A stretch of 38,031 nt of DNA from Gemmataceae bacterium (GCA_019636445.1 JAHBXO010000049.1:1-38031), one strand, 5' to 3'. Positions 8,646 to 18,036 are shown, counted from the first letter of the stretch. The notes: generated from the sequence alone by a model not told the origin. Numbers and translations: made by a program.

Positions 8646-8874
8646 CGCGAGGACTCGATCAAGGGACAACTGCGAAGGTTCAACGTGGTCGGTTCATCGG
8701 TTCCGCTTGGCACGACAAAGTGCGAGGCACGGGAATGTAACTTCAATGTACGACTCGCACAACCTGAAGGGCTTTCCCACGCTCGTCGCCGATGGCAGCA
8801 CGATCTTCTTCATGAACCGGCGGGTCCGTATTGTCCGCAGTTCGAGAGCGAGATAGCTTGTGTACATCCGCTGA
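8646..8874. other. Divergent intergenic region, 229 bp
   Basis: This region separates the two oppositely oriented PSCyt1 operons and must hold both promoters. I see no convincing -35/-10 pair and no Shine-Dalgarno before either start. Bases 8747-8854 read on the plus strand as 'MYDSHNLKGFPTLVADG...' with GC-rich third positions and a stop at 8855-8857, which might be the tail of a lost gene, but I do not recognise it. Confidence 0.4.
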
Positions 8875-11800
8875 ATGAATCAATTCCATCGAGTGCCCGG
8901 CATGCTGACAAGACGCTCATTTGCTTGGGCGGTCATTCTTCTGCTGCCCGCTGCGGCCGTGGCCGAGGGCGGGAAACCGTCGTTCAACCGCGATATCCGC
9001 CCGATTCTTTCGGATGCCTGCTTCCAGTGCCACGGCCCGGACGCGGCCAAACGGAAGGCGGGGCTGCGACTGGATCTTCGCGAACAAGCTGTCAAGGAAT
9101 TGAAGTCCGGCGAGGCGGCGATCGTACCGGGCAAGCCGGCCCGGAGCGAACTGCTCAAGCGTATCGCTGCACATGACGATACCGCAATGCCGCCGGCCGA
9201 GACTGGGAAGAAGCTGACCAAGAGCCAGATCGAATTACTAACGCGCTGGATCGCCGACGGGGCCGAGTATCGCGGCCACTGGGCCTTCCAACCGATTGAG
9301 CGACCGAAGCCGCCGGCGGCCGGGCACGCGGTGGATGCGTTTGTCCGGGCGCGACTCGCGGCGGAGAAGCTCAAGCCCCAGCCGGAAGCCGATCGGCGAA
9401 CGTTGATCCGCCGCGTGACGCTCGACCTCACCGGCCTGCCGCCGACGCCGGCGGAAGTGGAGGCGTTCCTGAAAGACACCTCGCCGACGGCGTACGAGAA
9501 AGTCGTCGATCGATTGCTGAAGTCGCCGCGCTACGGCGAGCAGATGGCGCTGCAATGGCTCGACTTCGCCCGCTACGCGGACAGCAACGGCTTCCAGACC
9601 GACAGCAGCCGGTTCCAGTGGCCGTGGCGGAACTGGGTGATTCAAGCTTTCAACGAGAACAAACCGTTCGACCAGTTCACGGTCGAGCAGATTGCGGGAG
9701 ACCTGCTTCCGAACGCGACGCGCGATCAGATCGTGGCCACCGGCTTCAACCGCAACCACCGGCTCAACGGCGAAGGCGGGCTGATCGCGGAGGAATGGCG
9801 GATCGAGACCGTCATCGACCGGCTCGAAACGACCGGCAGCACCTGGCTCGGCCTGACCTTCAATTGCTGTCGCTGCCACGACCACAAGTACGACCCGATC
9901 ACTCAGAAGGAGTTCTACCGCTTCTTCGCGTTCTTCAATTCGAATCAGGAAAGCGGCACGCTCCAGGGCGACTCGCGGAACACGGAGCCGACGATCGCGG
10001 TGCAGGACCCGGACCTCCAAGCGAAGCTCGCGGCCCTCGACGGCGAGATCGCCGCGGCGAATCGGGCCACGGCGGAGTTGTTGAAGAAGCAGCCGGAATT
10101 GCAGGCGGCGTGGGAGAAGCCGGTTCGAGAGCGCTTGCTGAAGGACGTGCCCGTTTGGCGCACGCTCGAACCGAAGTCCGCGAAGGCGACCGGGAAGGCC
10201 ACGCTTGTGCGGCAGGCGGACGGCTCGTACCTCGCGTCCGGCGCGAACCCCAATCATGTCACCTATGAAGTGATTGCGCCGTTATCGGATACGGAACTCG
10301 GCGGTTTGCTCCTCGAAGCGTTCGTCGATCCCTCGCTGCCGGAACAGAGTCTGGGCCGGGCATTCAACGGCAACTATGTCTTGACCCGCATCGAGGCGGT
10401 GCTGACCGCGCCGAGTTTGGAAAAGCCGACCAAGCTGACGTTCACGCGCGCCGTTGCGGACTATTCGCAGAACGGCTGGGACATCGCGAATACGATCGTC
10501 GCGAAGCCGGGCAAAGGCTGGGCCGTGGATGGGCCGACGAAGAAGGAAAACCGCAAGGCGATGTTCCTGCTGGAGAAGCCGGTCGCCGTGCCGAAGGATG
10601 CCACACTGAACGTGAAACTCGTTCACGAGACGCTGGCGAATCACGCGATCGGCCGGTTCCGACTCTCGACGACGTCTCGGCCAGCCGCCGAAGCGAGTCT
10701 CTCCGGGTCGGCCCTGCCGGAGTCGTTACGGACCGCGATTCTAACCGACGCCGCGAAACGGACGCCTGCGCAGAGTGGGGAAGTCGAGAAATACTTCCTG
10801 GCCAACGCGGACGGGCCGATCAAGGGTTCGATTCAACGGGAAACGACTCTCAAAGCGAAGCGCGAGGAATTACTGAAGTCGTCGCCGACCGTCATGGTGA
10901 TGAAGGAGGCCGCGCAACCTCGCGACGCGTTCGTGCTCATCCGCGGCGAGTACGACAAGAAGGGCGAGAAGGTTTCGCCCGGCACGCCCGCGTCGCTCCC
11001 TCCGATGCCGGCGGGTGCGCCGACGAACCGTTTGGGACTCGCCCGCTGGCTCGTCGATGAATCCAATCCCCTCACCGCCCGCGTCTGGGTCAACCGCGCC
11101 TGGGAGCGCTTTTTCGGAACGGGCATCGTGAAGACTTCCGAGAACCTCGGCTCGCAGGCGGAGTTCCCGAGCCATCCCGAACTGCTGGACTGGCTCGCGG
11201 CGGAGTTCGTGAAGCCGACGGTCCTTCCCGCTGTCGATGGCGTGCCCGCCCGGCCCTGGGACATGAAAGCGTTCCACAAGTACCTCGTGATGAGCGCCAC
11301 CTACCGGCAGGGGAACACCGTGACGCGCGAAGCCTTGGAACGCGATCCGGAGAACCGCCTGCTGGCGCGGTCCCCGCGACTCCGGCTGGCCGGCGAAGCC
11401 CTGCGGGACCAGGCGCTCTTCGTCTCCGGTCTGCTCGTCGAAAAGCTCGGCGGGCCGAGCGTGCGGCCGTACATGCCGGACGGCGTGTGGGACGAGACCA
11501 GCCGCTATGGCGACCTGCGCGGCTACAAGCACGACACCGGCGACGGCCTCCACCGCCGCAGCCTCTACACGATCTGGAAGCGCACTGCCGCCCCGCCGAC
11601 GATGCTGCTCTTCGACGCCCCCAGCCGCGAGTACTGCGCGGTGAAACGCTCGCGGACCAACACGCCGTTGCAGGCGCTGTCGCTCTTGAACGAGGTGACG
11701 TATGTCGAAGCCGCGCGCAAACTCGGCGAGCGGATGCTGAAAGAGGGTGGAACGACCGACGCCGAACGAATTCGCTTCGCGGTGAACGTGGTTCTTTCGC

Positions 11801-12009
11801 GCGAGCCGACAGTGCAGGAAGCCGAAATCCTCTTGGATGGACTTCGCACCGACCGGGCGAAGTTCGCGAAGCAGCCCGAGTCTGCCCGCAAGCTCCTGGC
11901 ATTCGGCGAGAGCAAGCCGGACGCGAAGATCGACGCCGTCGAACTGGCGGCCCACGCCGTGACCGCCAACATTCTCCTGAACCTCGACGAAGCCGTCGTT
12001 CGCCCCTGA
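8875..12009 (+). CDS. PSCyt1-DUF1549-DUF1553 protein
   Basis: 1044 residues. The N-terminal signal peptide is best formed from Met10 (MLTRRSFAWAVILLLPAAAVA, ATG at 8902), so that start is a real alternative. Domains in order: planctomycete cytochrome-c-like PSCyt1 with heme motif CFQCHG (Cys49, Cys52, His53); DUF1549 (about 150-360) with 'LTLDLTGLPPTPAE'-type start, 'QWLDFARYADSNG' and a second CRCHDHKYDP motif; a 350-residue middle segment of beta-sandwich character that may bind carbohydrate; and DUF1553 (about 718-985) with 'NPLTARVWVNRAWERFFG' and 'RRSLYTIWKRTAAPPTM'. It is followed after 11 nt by the DUF1501 gene, the standard pairing in planctomycetes. Location is probably periplasmic or external. 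The reaction is unknown; electron transfer linked to degradation of sulfated sugars is a common suggestion. Confidence 0.94.
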   Translation: MNQFHRVPGMLTRRSFAWAVILLLPAAAVAEGGKPSFNRDIRPILSDACFQCHGPDAAKRKAGLRLDLREQAVKELKSGEAAIVPGKPARSELLKRIAAHDDTAMPPAETGKKLTKSQIELLTRWIADGAEYRGHWAFQPIERPKPPAAGHAVDAFVRARLAAEKLKPQPEADRRTLIRRVTLDLTGLPPTPAEVEAFLKDTSPTAYEKVVDRLLKSPRYGEQMALQWLDFARYADSNGFQTDSSRFQWPWRNWVIQAFNENKPFDQFTVEQIAGDLLPNATRDQIVATGFNRNHRLNGEGGLIAEEWRIETVIDRLETTGSTWLGLTFNCCRCHDHKYDPITQKEFYRFFAFFNSNQESGTLQGDSRNTEPTIAVQDPDLQAKLAALDGEIAAANRATAELLKKQPELQAAWEKPVRERLLKDVPVWRTLEPKSAKATGKATLVRQADGSYLASGANPNHVTYEVIAPLSDTELGGLLLEAFVDPSLPEQSLGRAFNGNYVLTRIEAVLTAPSLEKPTKLTFTRAVADYSQNGWDIANTIVAKPGKGWAVDGPTKKENRKAMFLLEKPVAVPKDATLNVKLVHETLANHAIGRFRLSTTSRPAAEASLSGSALPESLRTAILTDAAKRTPAQSGEVEKYFLANADGPIKGSIQRETTLKAKREELLKSSPTVMVMKEAAQPRDAFVLIRGEYDKKGEKVSPGTPASLPPMPAGAPTNRLGLARWLVDESNPLTARVWVNRAWERFFGTGIVKTSENLGSQAEFPSHPELLDWLAAEFVKPTVLPAVDGVPARPWDMKAFHKYLVMSATYRQGNTVTREALERDPENRLLARSPRLRLAGEALRDQALFVSGLLVEKLGGPSVRPYMPDGVWDETSRYGDLRGYKHDTGDGLHRRSLYTIWKRTAAPPTMLLFDAPSREYCAVKRSRTNTPLQALSLLNEVTYVEAARKLGERMLKEGGTTDAERIRFAVNVVLSREPTVQEAEILLDGLRTDRAKFAKQPESARKLLAFGESKPDAKIDAVELAAHAVTANILLNLDEAVVRP

Positions 12010-12020
12010 GGCCGTTCGCG

Positions 12021-13427
12021 ATGAACCTCTCGCTGCAAGACCGAGTCAACCGCCGCCTGTTCCTCCGCCAGTCGGCCGGCGGCATCGGCCTGGCCGCGCT
12101 CGCGTCGCTCGGCACCCCCGCGCTCGCCGCACCGGCGGCGAAGGCCAAGCGCATCATCTACCTCTTCCAATCCGGCGCGCCGTCGCAGGTCGACCTCTTC
12201 GACCCGAAGCCCGCGATGGAGAAGCGGCGCGGCGAGGACCTCCCCGCCTCCATCCGCATGGGGCAGCGGCTTACAACCATGACTTCGGGCCAGTCGAAGT
12301 TCCCGGTCGCGCCGTCCGCCTTCAAGTTCAAACAACACGGCAAGAGCGGCATGTGGTTCGGCGAACTGATGCCGAAGATGGCCGAACTCGCGGACGAGTT
12401 CTGCATGGTGCGCTCCATGCACACCGAGGCGATCAATCACGACCCGGCGATCACCTTCATCCAGACCGGTTCCCAACTCCCCGGCCGCCCTAGCATTGGC
12501 TCGTGGCTCAGCTACGGACTCGGCAGCGAGAACAAGGACCTGCCCGCCTACGTCGTGCTCACCTCCTTCGGCAGCGGCCGGCCGGACGACCAGCCGCTCT
12601 ACGACCGCCTCTGGAGCGCCGGCTTCCTTCCTTCGCAGCATCAGGGCGTGAAGCTCCGCAACAAAGGCGATGCGGTGCTGTACCTCTCAAACCCGCCGGG
12701 GATGGACCGCGATGACCGCCGCTCCACGCTCGATCGGCTTTCCGCGATCAACAAAAAGGAATTCGAACGCAGCAACGACCCCGAGACACAGGCGCGGATC
12801 GCGCAGTACGAGATGGCCTTCCGGATGCAGTCGAGCGTGCCGGACCTGCTTGATCTCTCGAAGGAAACGAAAGCCACGCTCGACGCTTACGGCCCCGATG
12901 TGAAGCGGCCCGGCTCGTACGCCGCCAACTGCCTGCTCGCGCGCCGGATGGCCGAGCGGGACGTGCGCTTCGTGCAGCTCTTTCACATGGGCTGGGACCA
13001 CCACGGCGGCCTGCCCGCGGCGATCCGCGGGCAGTGCAAGGATACCGACCAACCAACGGCCGCGCTCATCAACGACTTGAAACGATTGGGTCTGTTGAAG
13101 GACACGCTCGTCGTCTGGGGCGGCGAGTTCGGTCGCACCATCTATTCGCAGGGCGCGCTGACCGCGACCGATTACGGCCGCGACCACCACCCGCGCTGCT
13201 ACACGGTGCTCCTCGCCGGCGCCGGCATCAAGGGCGGCACGACCTACGGCGAAACCGACGACTACGGCTACAACATCGTGCGCGATCCGGTCCACGTCCA
13301 CGATTTGAACGCCACGATCCTGCACCTGCTCGGTCTTCACCACGAACGGCTGACCTACAAGTTCCAGGGCCGCGATTTCCGCCTCACCGACGTCCACGGC
13401 ACCGTCGTGAAGGGCGTACTGGCGTAA
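12021..13427 (+). CDS. DUF1501 protein, twin-arginine exported
   Basis: 468 residues from the ATG at 12021; the open frame extends upstream, but only as a shadow of the preceding gene. Residues 10-16 (NRRLFLR) followed by a hydrophobic stretch and 'ALAAPAAKA' form a Tat-type signal. The body has DUF1501 hallmarks: 'IIYLFQSGAPSQVDLFDPKP', 'FCMVRSMHTEAINHDPA', 'VRFVQLFHMGWDHHGG', 'LVVWGGEFGRT' and 'GRDHHPRCYTVLLAGAGIKGG'. The fold is related to the alkaline phosphatase/sulfatase superfamily, and the His/Asp-rich blocks suggest bound metal. Paired with the DUF1549/1553 gene 11 nt upstream, so probably co-transcribed and co-translated. The enzymatic activity has not been established for the family. 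Confidence 0.94.
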   Translation: MNLSLQDRVNRRLFLRQSAGGIGLAALASLGTPALAAPAAKAKRIIYLFQSGAPSQVDLFDPKPAMEKRRGEDLPASIRMGQRLTTMTSGQSKFPVAPSAFKFKQHGKSGMWFGELMPKMAELADEFCMVRSMHTEAINHDPAITFIQTGSQLPGRPSIGSWLSYGLGSENKDLPAYVVLTSFGSGRPDDQPLYDRLWSAGFLPSQHQGVKLRNKGDAVLYLSNPPGMDRDDRRSTLDRLSAINKKEFERSNDPETQARIAQYEMAFRMQSSVPDLLDLSKETKATLDAYGPDVKRPGSYAANCLLARRMAERDVRFVQLFHMGWDHHGGLPAAIRGQCKDTDQPTAALINDLKRLGLLKDTLVVWGGEFGRTIYSQGALTATDYGRDHHPRCYTVLLAGAGIKGGTTYGETDDYGYNIVRDPVHVHDLNATILHLLGLHHERLTYKFQGRDFRLTDVHGTVVKGVLA

Positions 13428-13473
13428 AGTGTTTTCGTCCGGAGTTTGGGCCAGGCGCCGTTCTAGCAGCGAT

Positions 13474-13489
13474 TCTCCCGTTGGGGAGA
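13474..13489. terminator. Weak hairpin after the DUF1501 gene
   Basis: tctccc-gttg-gggaga forms a 6-bp stem with a 4-nt loop, 46 nt after the DUF1501 stop. There is no T-run, so it is at best a weak intrinsic terminator or mRNA end. The rest of the 186-bp gap before the sigma factor shows nothing else convincing. Confidence 0.25.
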
Positions 13490-13613
13490 CGTTCGCCGAC
13501 ATATGGCTTCCGGCAATGAATCATGTGTGCCAGTTTTCCGGCTTCTCCGGGGTTGTATATCGAGCGTCGGCGAGACGATTTTCGCCCGACAAACACACGA
13601 ACGAGGTATCGGA

Positions 13614-14222
13614 GTGATTTCCCAGCAAGCGGAATCCGATTCCACGCCGCAGTCGCTCATCGAAGACCTGGCGGCGAACCGATCCTCTCTCACCTGGGAA
13701 CGCTTCCTGTATCTGTATCAGCCGCTCTTCAAGCACTGGCTGCGGTTCTACCCCGTTCCCGAAACCGAGCGACACGATCTGGTTCAGGAGACGCTGATCG
13801 TCGTTCTCCGTCGCATCTCCGAATTCAAGCATAACGGTCGAACTGGTGCGTTTCGGGCCTGGTTGAAACGCATCGTTCACCATCAGGTCCTCGGATATTT
13901 GCGCGATCGAAAGTCGAATTGGCTCAACACGGAAAGCACCGTCCTCGACCAGCTTCAGTCCACATATCCGGAATTGGAGTCGCAAATCGATCGGGAACAC
14001 GATCAGGAAGTTCTTCGGCGATTGCTTCAGCTCACCAAGCCGTTGGTGCCTCCACTCGCGTGGGAGGCTTTTTATCGGACGGCGGTTGTGGGTGAAGGTA
14101 GTCCGCAGGTGGCCCGCGAGCTGGGGATGACGCTGAACGCGGTCTATATCGCACGCTCCCGGGTGTTCGCCATCGTGCGACGAATCGGGCGAGGCTTGGT
14201 GGCTCCGCTGGATCCGGAGTGA
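13614..14222 (+). CDS. ECF-type RNA polymerase sigma factor
   Basis: 202 residues from a GTG at 13614. I prefer it to the ATG at 13503 because GAGG lies 7 nt upstream and the N-terminus then has family-typical length; the 37 extra residues look non-coding. Region 2 is clear: 'WERFLYLYQPLFKHWLRF', 'RHDLVQETLIVVLRRISEF', 'GAFRAWLKRIVHHQVLGYLRDRK'. Region 4 follows as 'AWEAFYRTAVVGEGSPQVARELGMTLNAVYIARSRVFAIVRRI', a helix-turn-helix that would read the -35 element. No region 3 is present, as expected for ECF factors. Downstream are a zinc-finger/pseudokinase protein and a Ser/Thr kinase on the same strand, an arrangement typical of planctomycete ECF groups controlled by kinases. Targets are unknown; the giant exoprotein gene downstream is a candidate. 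Confidence 0.9.
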   Translation: MISQQAESDSTPQSLIEDLAANRSSLTWERFLYLYQPLFKHWLRFYPVPETERHDLVQETLIVVLRRISEFKHNGRTGAFRAWLKRIVHHQVLGYLRDRKSNWLNTESTVLDQLQSTYPELESQIDREHDQEVLRRLLQLTKPLVPPLAWEAFYRTAVVGEGSPQVARELGMTLNAVYIARSRVFAIVRRIGRGLVAPLDPE

Positions 14223-14302
14223 GAAACGTTGAAGAAATCAAAAATCCGGACAGATCGGACCCGGTTGCGCACATTAGGAATTAACTCTCGCGAGTCGCTT
14301 CG

Positions 14303-15253
14303 ATGAATGAATCGCATCCGAGCGATGAAATTCTAGTCGACTTTGTGCACGGTCGACTCCGCCATCGACTGGCGGAACCGATCGAGGGGCACTTGAAGTC
14401 GTGTGGGGTCTGCGCCGCTCGGCTGGTGGAGTTGGAGTCGACGATTTCCAGTGATTCCCTGACCGAACAGATTCGAAAAGCGGTCTTACCGGTCGATGTG
14501 CCGACTCCGCTACCCGGCCGAAACGATTGGCCCGACAAACTCAAGAACCACCCGCGATTTCGGATTCTCAGTTTGCTCAGCCGGGGCACGGACGAGTCGA
14601 TCTATCTGGCGGAAGATCGGACGCGGCCGCAACGGCTGGCGCTGAAACTGGTCATCGGTGATTCACTCGCCCTGCTACGGATCGCGGATTTGATCCGGTT
14701 GTTGGCGATTCAGAAGCTGCCGCGGATCGATCCGCCAATCGCAGTCGAGCCACTCGGCGAGCAGCTTCTGATTGCGGAGGATTATCGCAGCGGCGCCACT
14801 CTGCGGGAAGTCGTTTGCTCGCGGGGTCGGCTCACGCTTCCCGAGGTCGTACCCTACGCTCAACAGATTGGGGAGGCACTCGCCGCGGCACACGCCCTCG
14901 GGCTTTCCCACGGCGATCTCCAACTCAAGGATTGCTTCCTGACGGAGTCCGGCATCGCGCTTCGCGGTTGGGCGCGTCGGCGTATTTGCGAAACCGTGCC
15001 GTACGATCCGCGTGCAGACGCAACCGCGCTCGGCCGTTGCCTTCTCGGCCTGCTGACGGGTCACACGCTACTCGATTCGCGAGGTCCCCTGCCGTTCGGG
15101 GAACTCTGGGCCGACGTGCCGACAGCCGTGACCGAAGTGATTCGGTCGATCACACGAGCGGAATTCGCGACGCCGGAGGAAGCGGTCGATGCACTCGTCC
15201 AAAGCGTATCGACGAAGCGCTGGTGGCAACGATGGACTTTTCTTCATTCCTAA
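14303..15253 (+). CDS. Anti-sigma-type zinc finger fused to a pseudokinase domain
   Basis: 316 residues. The N-terminus has a ZAS/zf-HC2-type motif, His30-x3-Cys34-x2-Cys37 (HLKSCGVC), the classical sigma-binding zinc finger of anti-sigma factors. From about residue 85 a kinase-like fold follows, but it is degenerate: the glycine loop is reduced to 'LSRGTDESIYLAED', the ATP-anchoring lysine survives (ALK, Lys115), the catalytic loop reads HGDLQLKDC (203-211; Asp205 kept, the usual Asn replaced by Cys) and the DFG motif is replaced by RGW at about 221-223. Loss of the metal-binding residues argues for a catalytically dead, possibly nucleotide-sensing domain. No transmembrane segment, so it should be cytoplasmic. 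The gene lies 80 nt after the ECF gene and 12 nt before the kinase gene, so it probably controls that sigma factor in response to the kinase. Confidence 0.82.
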   Translation: MNESHPSDEILVDFVHGRLRHRLAEPIEGHLKSCGVCAARLVELESTISSDSLTEQIRKAVLPVDVPTPLPGRNDWPDKLKNHPRFRILSLLSRGTDESIYLAEDRTRPQRLALKLVIGDSLALLRIADLIRLLAIQKLPRIDPPIAVEPLGEQLLIAEDYRSGATLREVVCSRGRLTLPEVVPYAQQIGEALAAAHALGLSHGDLQLKDCFLTESGIALRGWARRRICETVPYDPRADATALGRCLLGLLTGHTLLDSRGPLPFGELWADVPTAVTEVIRSITRAEFATPEEAVDALVQSVSTKRWWQRWTFLHS

Positions 15254-15265
15254 CCGGGTCAGCCG

Positions 15266-17968
15266 ATGAATCCGACCTTTGAGCCCAGTCAGGATCCGAG
15301 TCGCACATCCCCGTATTCACCGTTGGAATCGGCGGAGACTCGGAAAGACCGCACGACCCACCCTCAACCCGAGGGCGGTCACGACACGGTCGACCGTGGC
15401 ACAAACAACGCGGATTTCGTGGTTGGCGATACCAGCCATGGGGATCGACAGAATCTCGAGACGGGCAGTTACGAGGAAGACCAGGAGCGAACCGGAACCT
15501 ACACGCCCGAAACGCACCTTCCGATTTACCGTCCGATCCCGGGCTACGAAATCCTCGGCAAACTCGGCGAAGGCGGTATGGGCGTCGTATACAAGGCCCG
15601 GGACGTGAAGCTCAATCGCGTCGTCGCCATCAAAATGATCCTCGCAGGGTCGAGCGCCAGCGAGACGATGCTGCAACGCTTCCAGACGGAAGCCGAGGCC
15701 GTCGCGAAGTTGCAGCATCCGAACATCGTGCAGATACACACCGTCGGTGAAACCGAGGGCTGCCCCTATTTCGCGTTGGAGTACGTGGCCGGTACCAATC
15801 TGGCCGCGAAGATCGCCAAGGAACCGCAGGAGCCAGCGTTCGCCGCCAAGATGGTGGAGACGCTCGCTCGGGCGATGCATGCGGCTCACGAAGCGAAGAT
15901 CATTCACCGCGACTTGAAACCGGCCAACGTTCTTCTCTCCACGGATGGCGTTCCGAAGATCGCGGACTTCGGCCTGGCGAAAGAACTGGAGGTCGACAAA
16001 GGTCAGACGAACACGGGTGCCATCATGGGCACGCCGAGTTACATGTCGCCCGAGCAGGCCGCGGCCGCGGACAACATCGGCCCTGCCACCGATATCTATG
16101 CCCTCGGTGCGATCCTCTACGACATGCTCACCGGCCGCCCACCGTTCGCTGGCACCACGAAGTGGAATACGCTGGAGATGGTTCTCAAGATGGAGCCGAT
16201 CCCGCCGGGGACGGTGACCACCAAAGTACCGAAAGATCTCGACACGATCTGCCTGAAGTGTTTGCAGAAGGAGCCGGCGAAGCGGTACGCGACGGCGTTG
16301 GAACTCGCGGAGGATCTGCGCCGGTTCCAGGAAGGTCGACCGATTCTGGCGAGGCCGGTGTCGAGTGCGGAGAAGGCCTGGCGATGGGCGAGGCGGAACC
16401 CCGTAGTCGCGGGGCTGATTGCGTTGTCGCAAATCCTGTTCGTCGCAGCGGTGATCCTGGGAGTCACCTCATGGATTCTGAAAGGCCGAGCCGACGAAAA
16501 TGCGAAGAAGGCGATCGAAGCGAAAGAAGAAGAAACGATCCAGCGAGTGCGGGCCGAGACGAACATGAAAGCCCTCTCGAAGCGGGAAGATTCCCTCGTG
16601 GGGACGTTTCAATTCATCGTGCTCACGCTTGAAGACATTCTCCGAACCCACCCGAATGGTCGTGCCCTCAGCGAAAGAATTCTGCCAAGAACCATTGAGG
16701 AGCTGAACAAGAACAAAGTGGAGATGCTCAATACCGCCGTAGTCGAACGCACGCAGGCGGCGGCGTTGCAGCGGCTCGGGCGCATCTATGCGGAACGCAA
16801 TCGTCCGGCCGATGCCGACCAACTCTACGCCAAGGCGGAGGAGGTCATGCGCAAGTTGCTCGCGCAAGACCCCAATGAACCGCGAAACGTGCGCGGCATC
16901 GCGGCGATCACCAACGAACGAGGCGACATGGCGGTTCGCATGGGCAAGGTTCGGGAGGCGGATCGCCTCTATCAATCGGCACTCGAATTGCGGCAGGAAT
17001 GGGCGAAAATGCCCTCCAACGTCGATCCCACCTTGAAGCCGACGGATGCTCCGCAGTCCATCGCGGAGTCGCTGGTCCTCCTTGGAAAATCCGCCCTCCG
17101 CCTCGGCGATCCCCGGAAGTCCGAAAGCCGATACCTGGACGCGATCGCGGCCTACAAGGCTTTGCCCGACACCATTCTGAACACGCCGAAAGTCCAGCGG
17201 GAATTGAATGGCGTGCAGGAAGAGCTGGCACGGATCCAATTCAAGCTCGGAAAGACCGAGGAGGCACGGAAAGCCGTCGAAGCGATTGCGAAAGACCGCC
17301 TGGCTCGCTTGAAGGAACGCAACATCCCGGCCACGCGACGCGATGCTGCCCTGTCGCTCCTGGCCGTCGGCGATCACACGATCCTGAGCGGGTCCGACCC
17401 GACCACGGCCTGGGCGGCGTACCTGCGGGCGTTGCCCGTGTTTTCCGAACCCCTCAAAGCCGATCCCAAGGATTACGCCGCCCGGCGCGATGTCGCGATG
17501 ACGCACTTCAAGCTTGGCGTGGCGGCTGAAAAACTGGTGACTCTGCCGGCCCTTCTTGGTACGGTCTTCACTCGCGCACTCGCCGAATCGCATTTCCAAC
17601 AGTCGCTCAAGTACCGCGAAGAACTCGCGAAGGATGGCCAGCTCGACTCCCTCTCGCAATTCGATTTTTCCATCGCACTGGCGCGCTGTGGCCGCATCGC
17701 GGACGCCGAAAAGATCGTCGACGCCTTCCTCAAACAATCGCCGACGGACCCGCAAGTCCGCTGGTATTCGGCCAATACGCTCGCCATGGCGACGGGCAAC
17801 CCCGCCGATGTCTCCCGCTGCCACAATCGTGCGATCACATTGCTGGAAGATCTCGTCCGCGACGGCTGGAAGGACTTCGTGGCGTTCCGCACGGAGCCAA
17901 CTTTGGATGCGCTTCGAAACGACCCGCGTTACGTCAAGTTTACATCTGTAATTGAGGCAACAAAATAA
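15266..17968 (+). CDS. Membrane Ser/Thr protein kinase with TPR-like C-terminal region
   Basis: 900 residues. A disordered acidic leader (1-90) precedes a complete Hanks-type kinase domain (about 94-355): GEGGMG glycine loop at 101-106, AIK lysine 123, HRDLKPAN at 214-221 with catalytic Asp216, DFG at 234-236, and the activation segment ending GTPSYMSPEQ. All catalytic residues are present, so it should be active. Residues 374-404 (WARRNPVVAGLIALSQILFVAAVILGVTSW overall region) form one transmembrane helix, followed by a charged coiled-coil-like stretch and about 450 residues of helical repeats with TPR character (for example 'AAALQRLGRIYAERNRPADADQLYAKAEEVMRKLLAQDP'). The kinase is predicted cytoplasmic and the repeat domain on the far side of the membrane as a sensor or scaffold. 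It is probably the last gene of the ECF cassette and sits 105 bp before the giant exoprotein gene. Confidence 0.94.
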   Translation: MNPTFEPSQDPSRTSPYSPLESAETRKDRTTHPQPEGGHDTVDRGTNNADFVVGDTSHGDRQNLETGSYEEDQERTGTYTPETHLPIYRPIPGYEILGKLGEGGMGVVYKARDVKLNRVVAIKMILAGSSASETMLQRFQTEAEAVAKLQHPNIVQIHTVGETEGCPYFALEYVAGTNLAAKIAKEPQEPAFAAKMVETLARAMHAAHEAKIIHRDLKPANVLLSTDGVPKIADFGLAKELEVDKGQTNTGAIMGTPSYMSPEQAAAADNIGPATDIYALGAILYDMLTGRPPFAGTTKWNTLEMVLKMEPIPPGTVTTKVPKDLDTICLKCLQKEPAKRYATALELAEDLRRFQEGRPILARPVSSAEKAWRWARRNPVVAGLIALSQILFVAAVILGVTSWILKGRADENAKKAIEAKEEETIQRVRAETNMKALSKREDSLVGTFQFIVLTLEDILRTHPNGRALSERILPRTIEELNKNKVEMLNTAVVERTQAAALQRLGRIYAERNRPADADQLYAKAEEVMRKLLAQDPNEPRNVRGIAAITNERGDMAVRMGKVREADRLYQSALELRQEWAKMPSNVDPTLKPTDAPQSIAESLVLLGKSALRLGDPRKSESRYLDAIAAYKALPDTILNTPKVQRELNGVQEELARIQFKLGKTEEARKAVEAIAKDRLARLKERNIPATRRDAALSLLAVGDHTILSGSDPTTAWAAYLRALPVFSEPLKADPKDYAARRDVAMTHFKLGVAAEKLVTLPALLGTVFTRALAESHFQQSLKYREELAKDGQLDSLSQFDFSIALARCGRIADAEKIVDAFLKQSPTDPQVRWYSANTLAMATGNPADVSRCHNRAITLLEDLVRDGWKDFVAFRTEPTLDALRNDPRYVKFTSVIEATK

Positions 17969-18036
17969 TTTTCATTTTTGTGAATCTTAGACAGATTTTG
18001 CGCTGGAACGCCATTCATCTTCTGATCACGATAACT

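Noticed and set aside
8851..8874. Possible -35/-10 pair (ttgtcc, 17 bp, tagctt) upstream of the DUF1549 gene
   Set aside because: The -10 matches the consensus at only three of six positions; not distinguishable from chance.
13503..13613. Upstream ATG extension of the ECF sigma factor
   Set aside because: The 37 extra residues lack family similarity, and a GTG with a well-placed GAGG follows at 13614.
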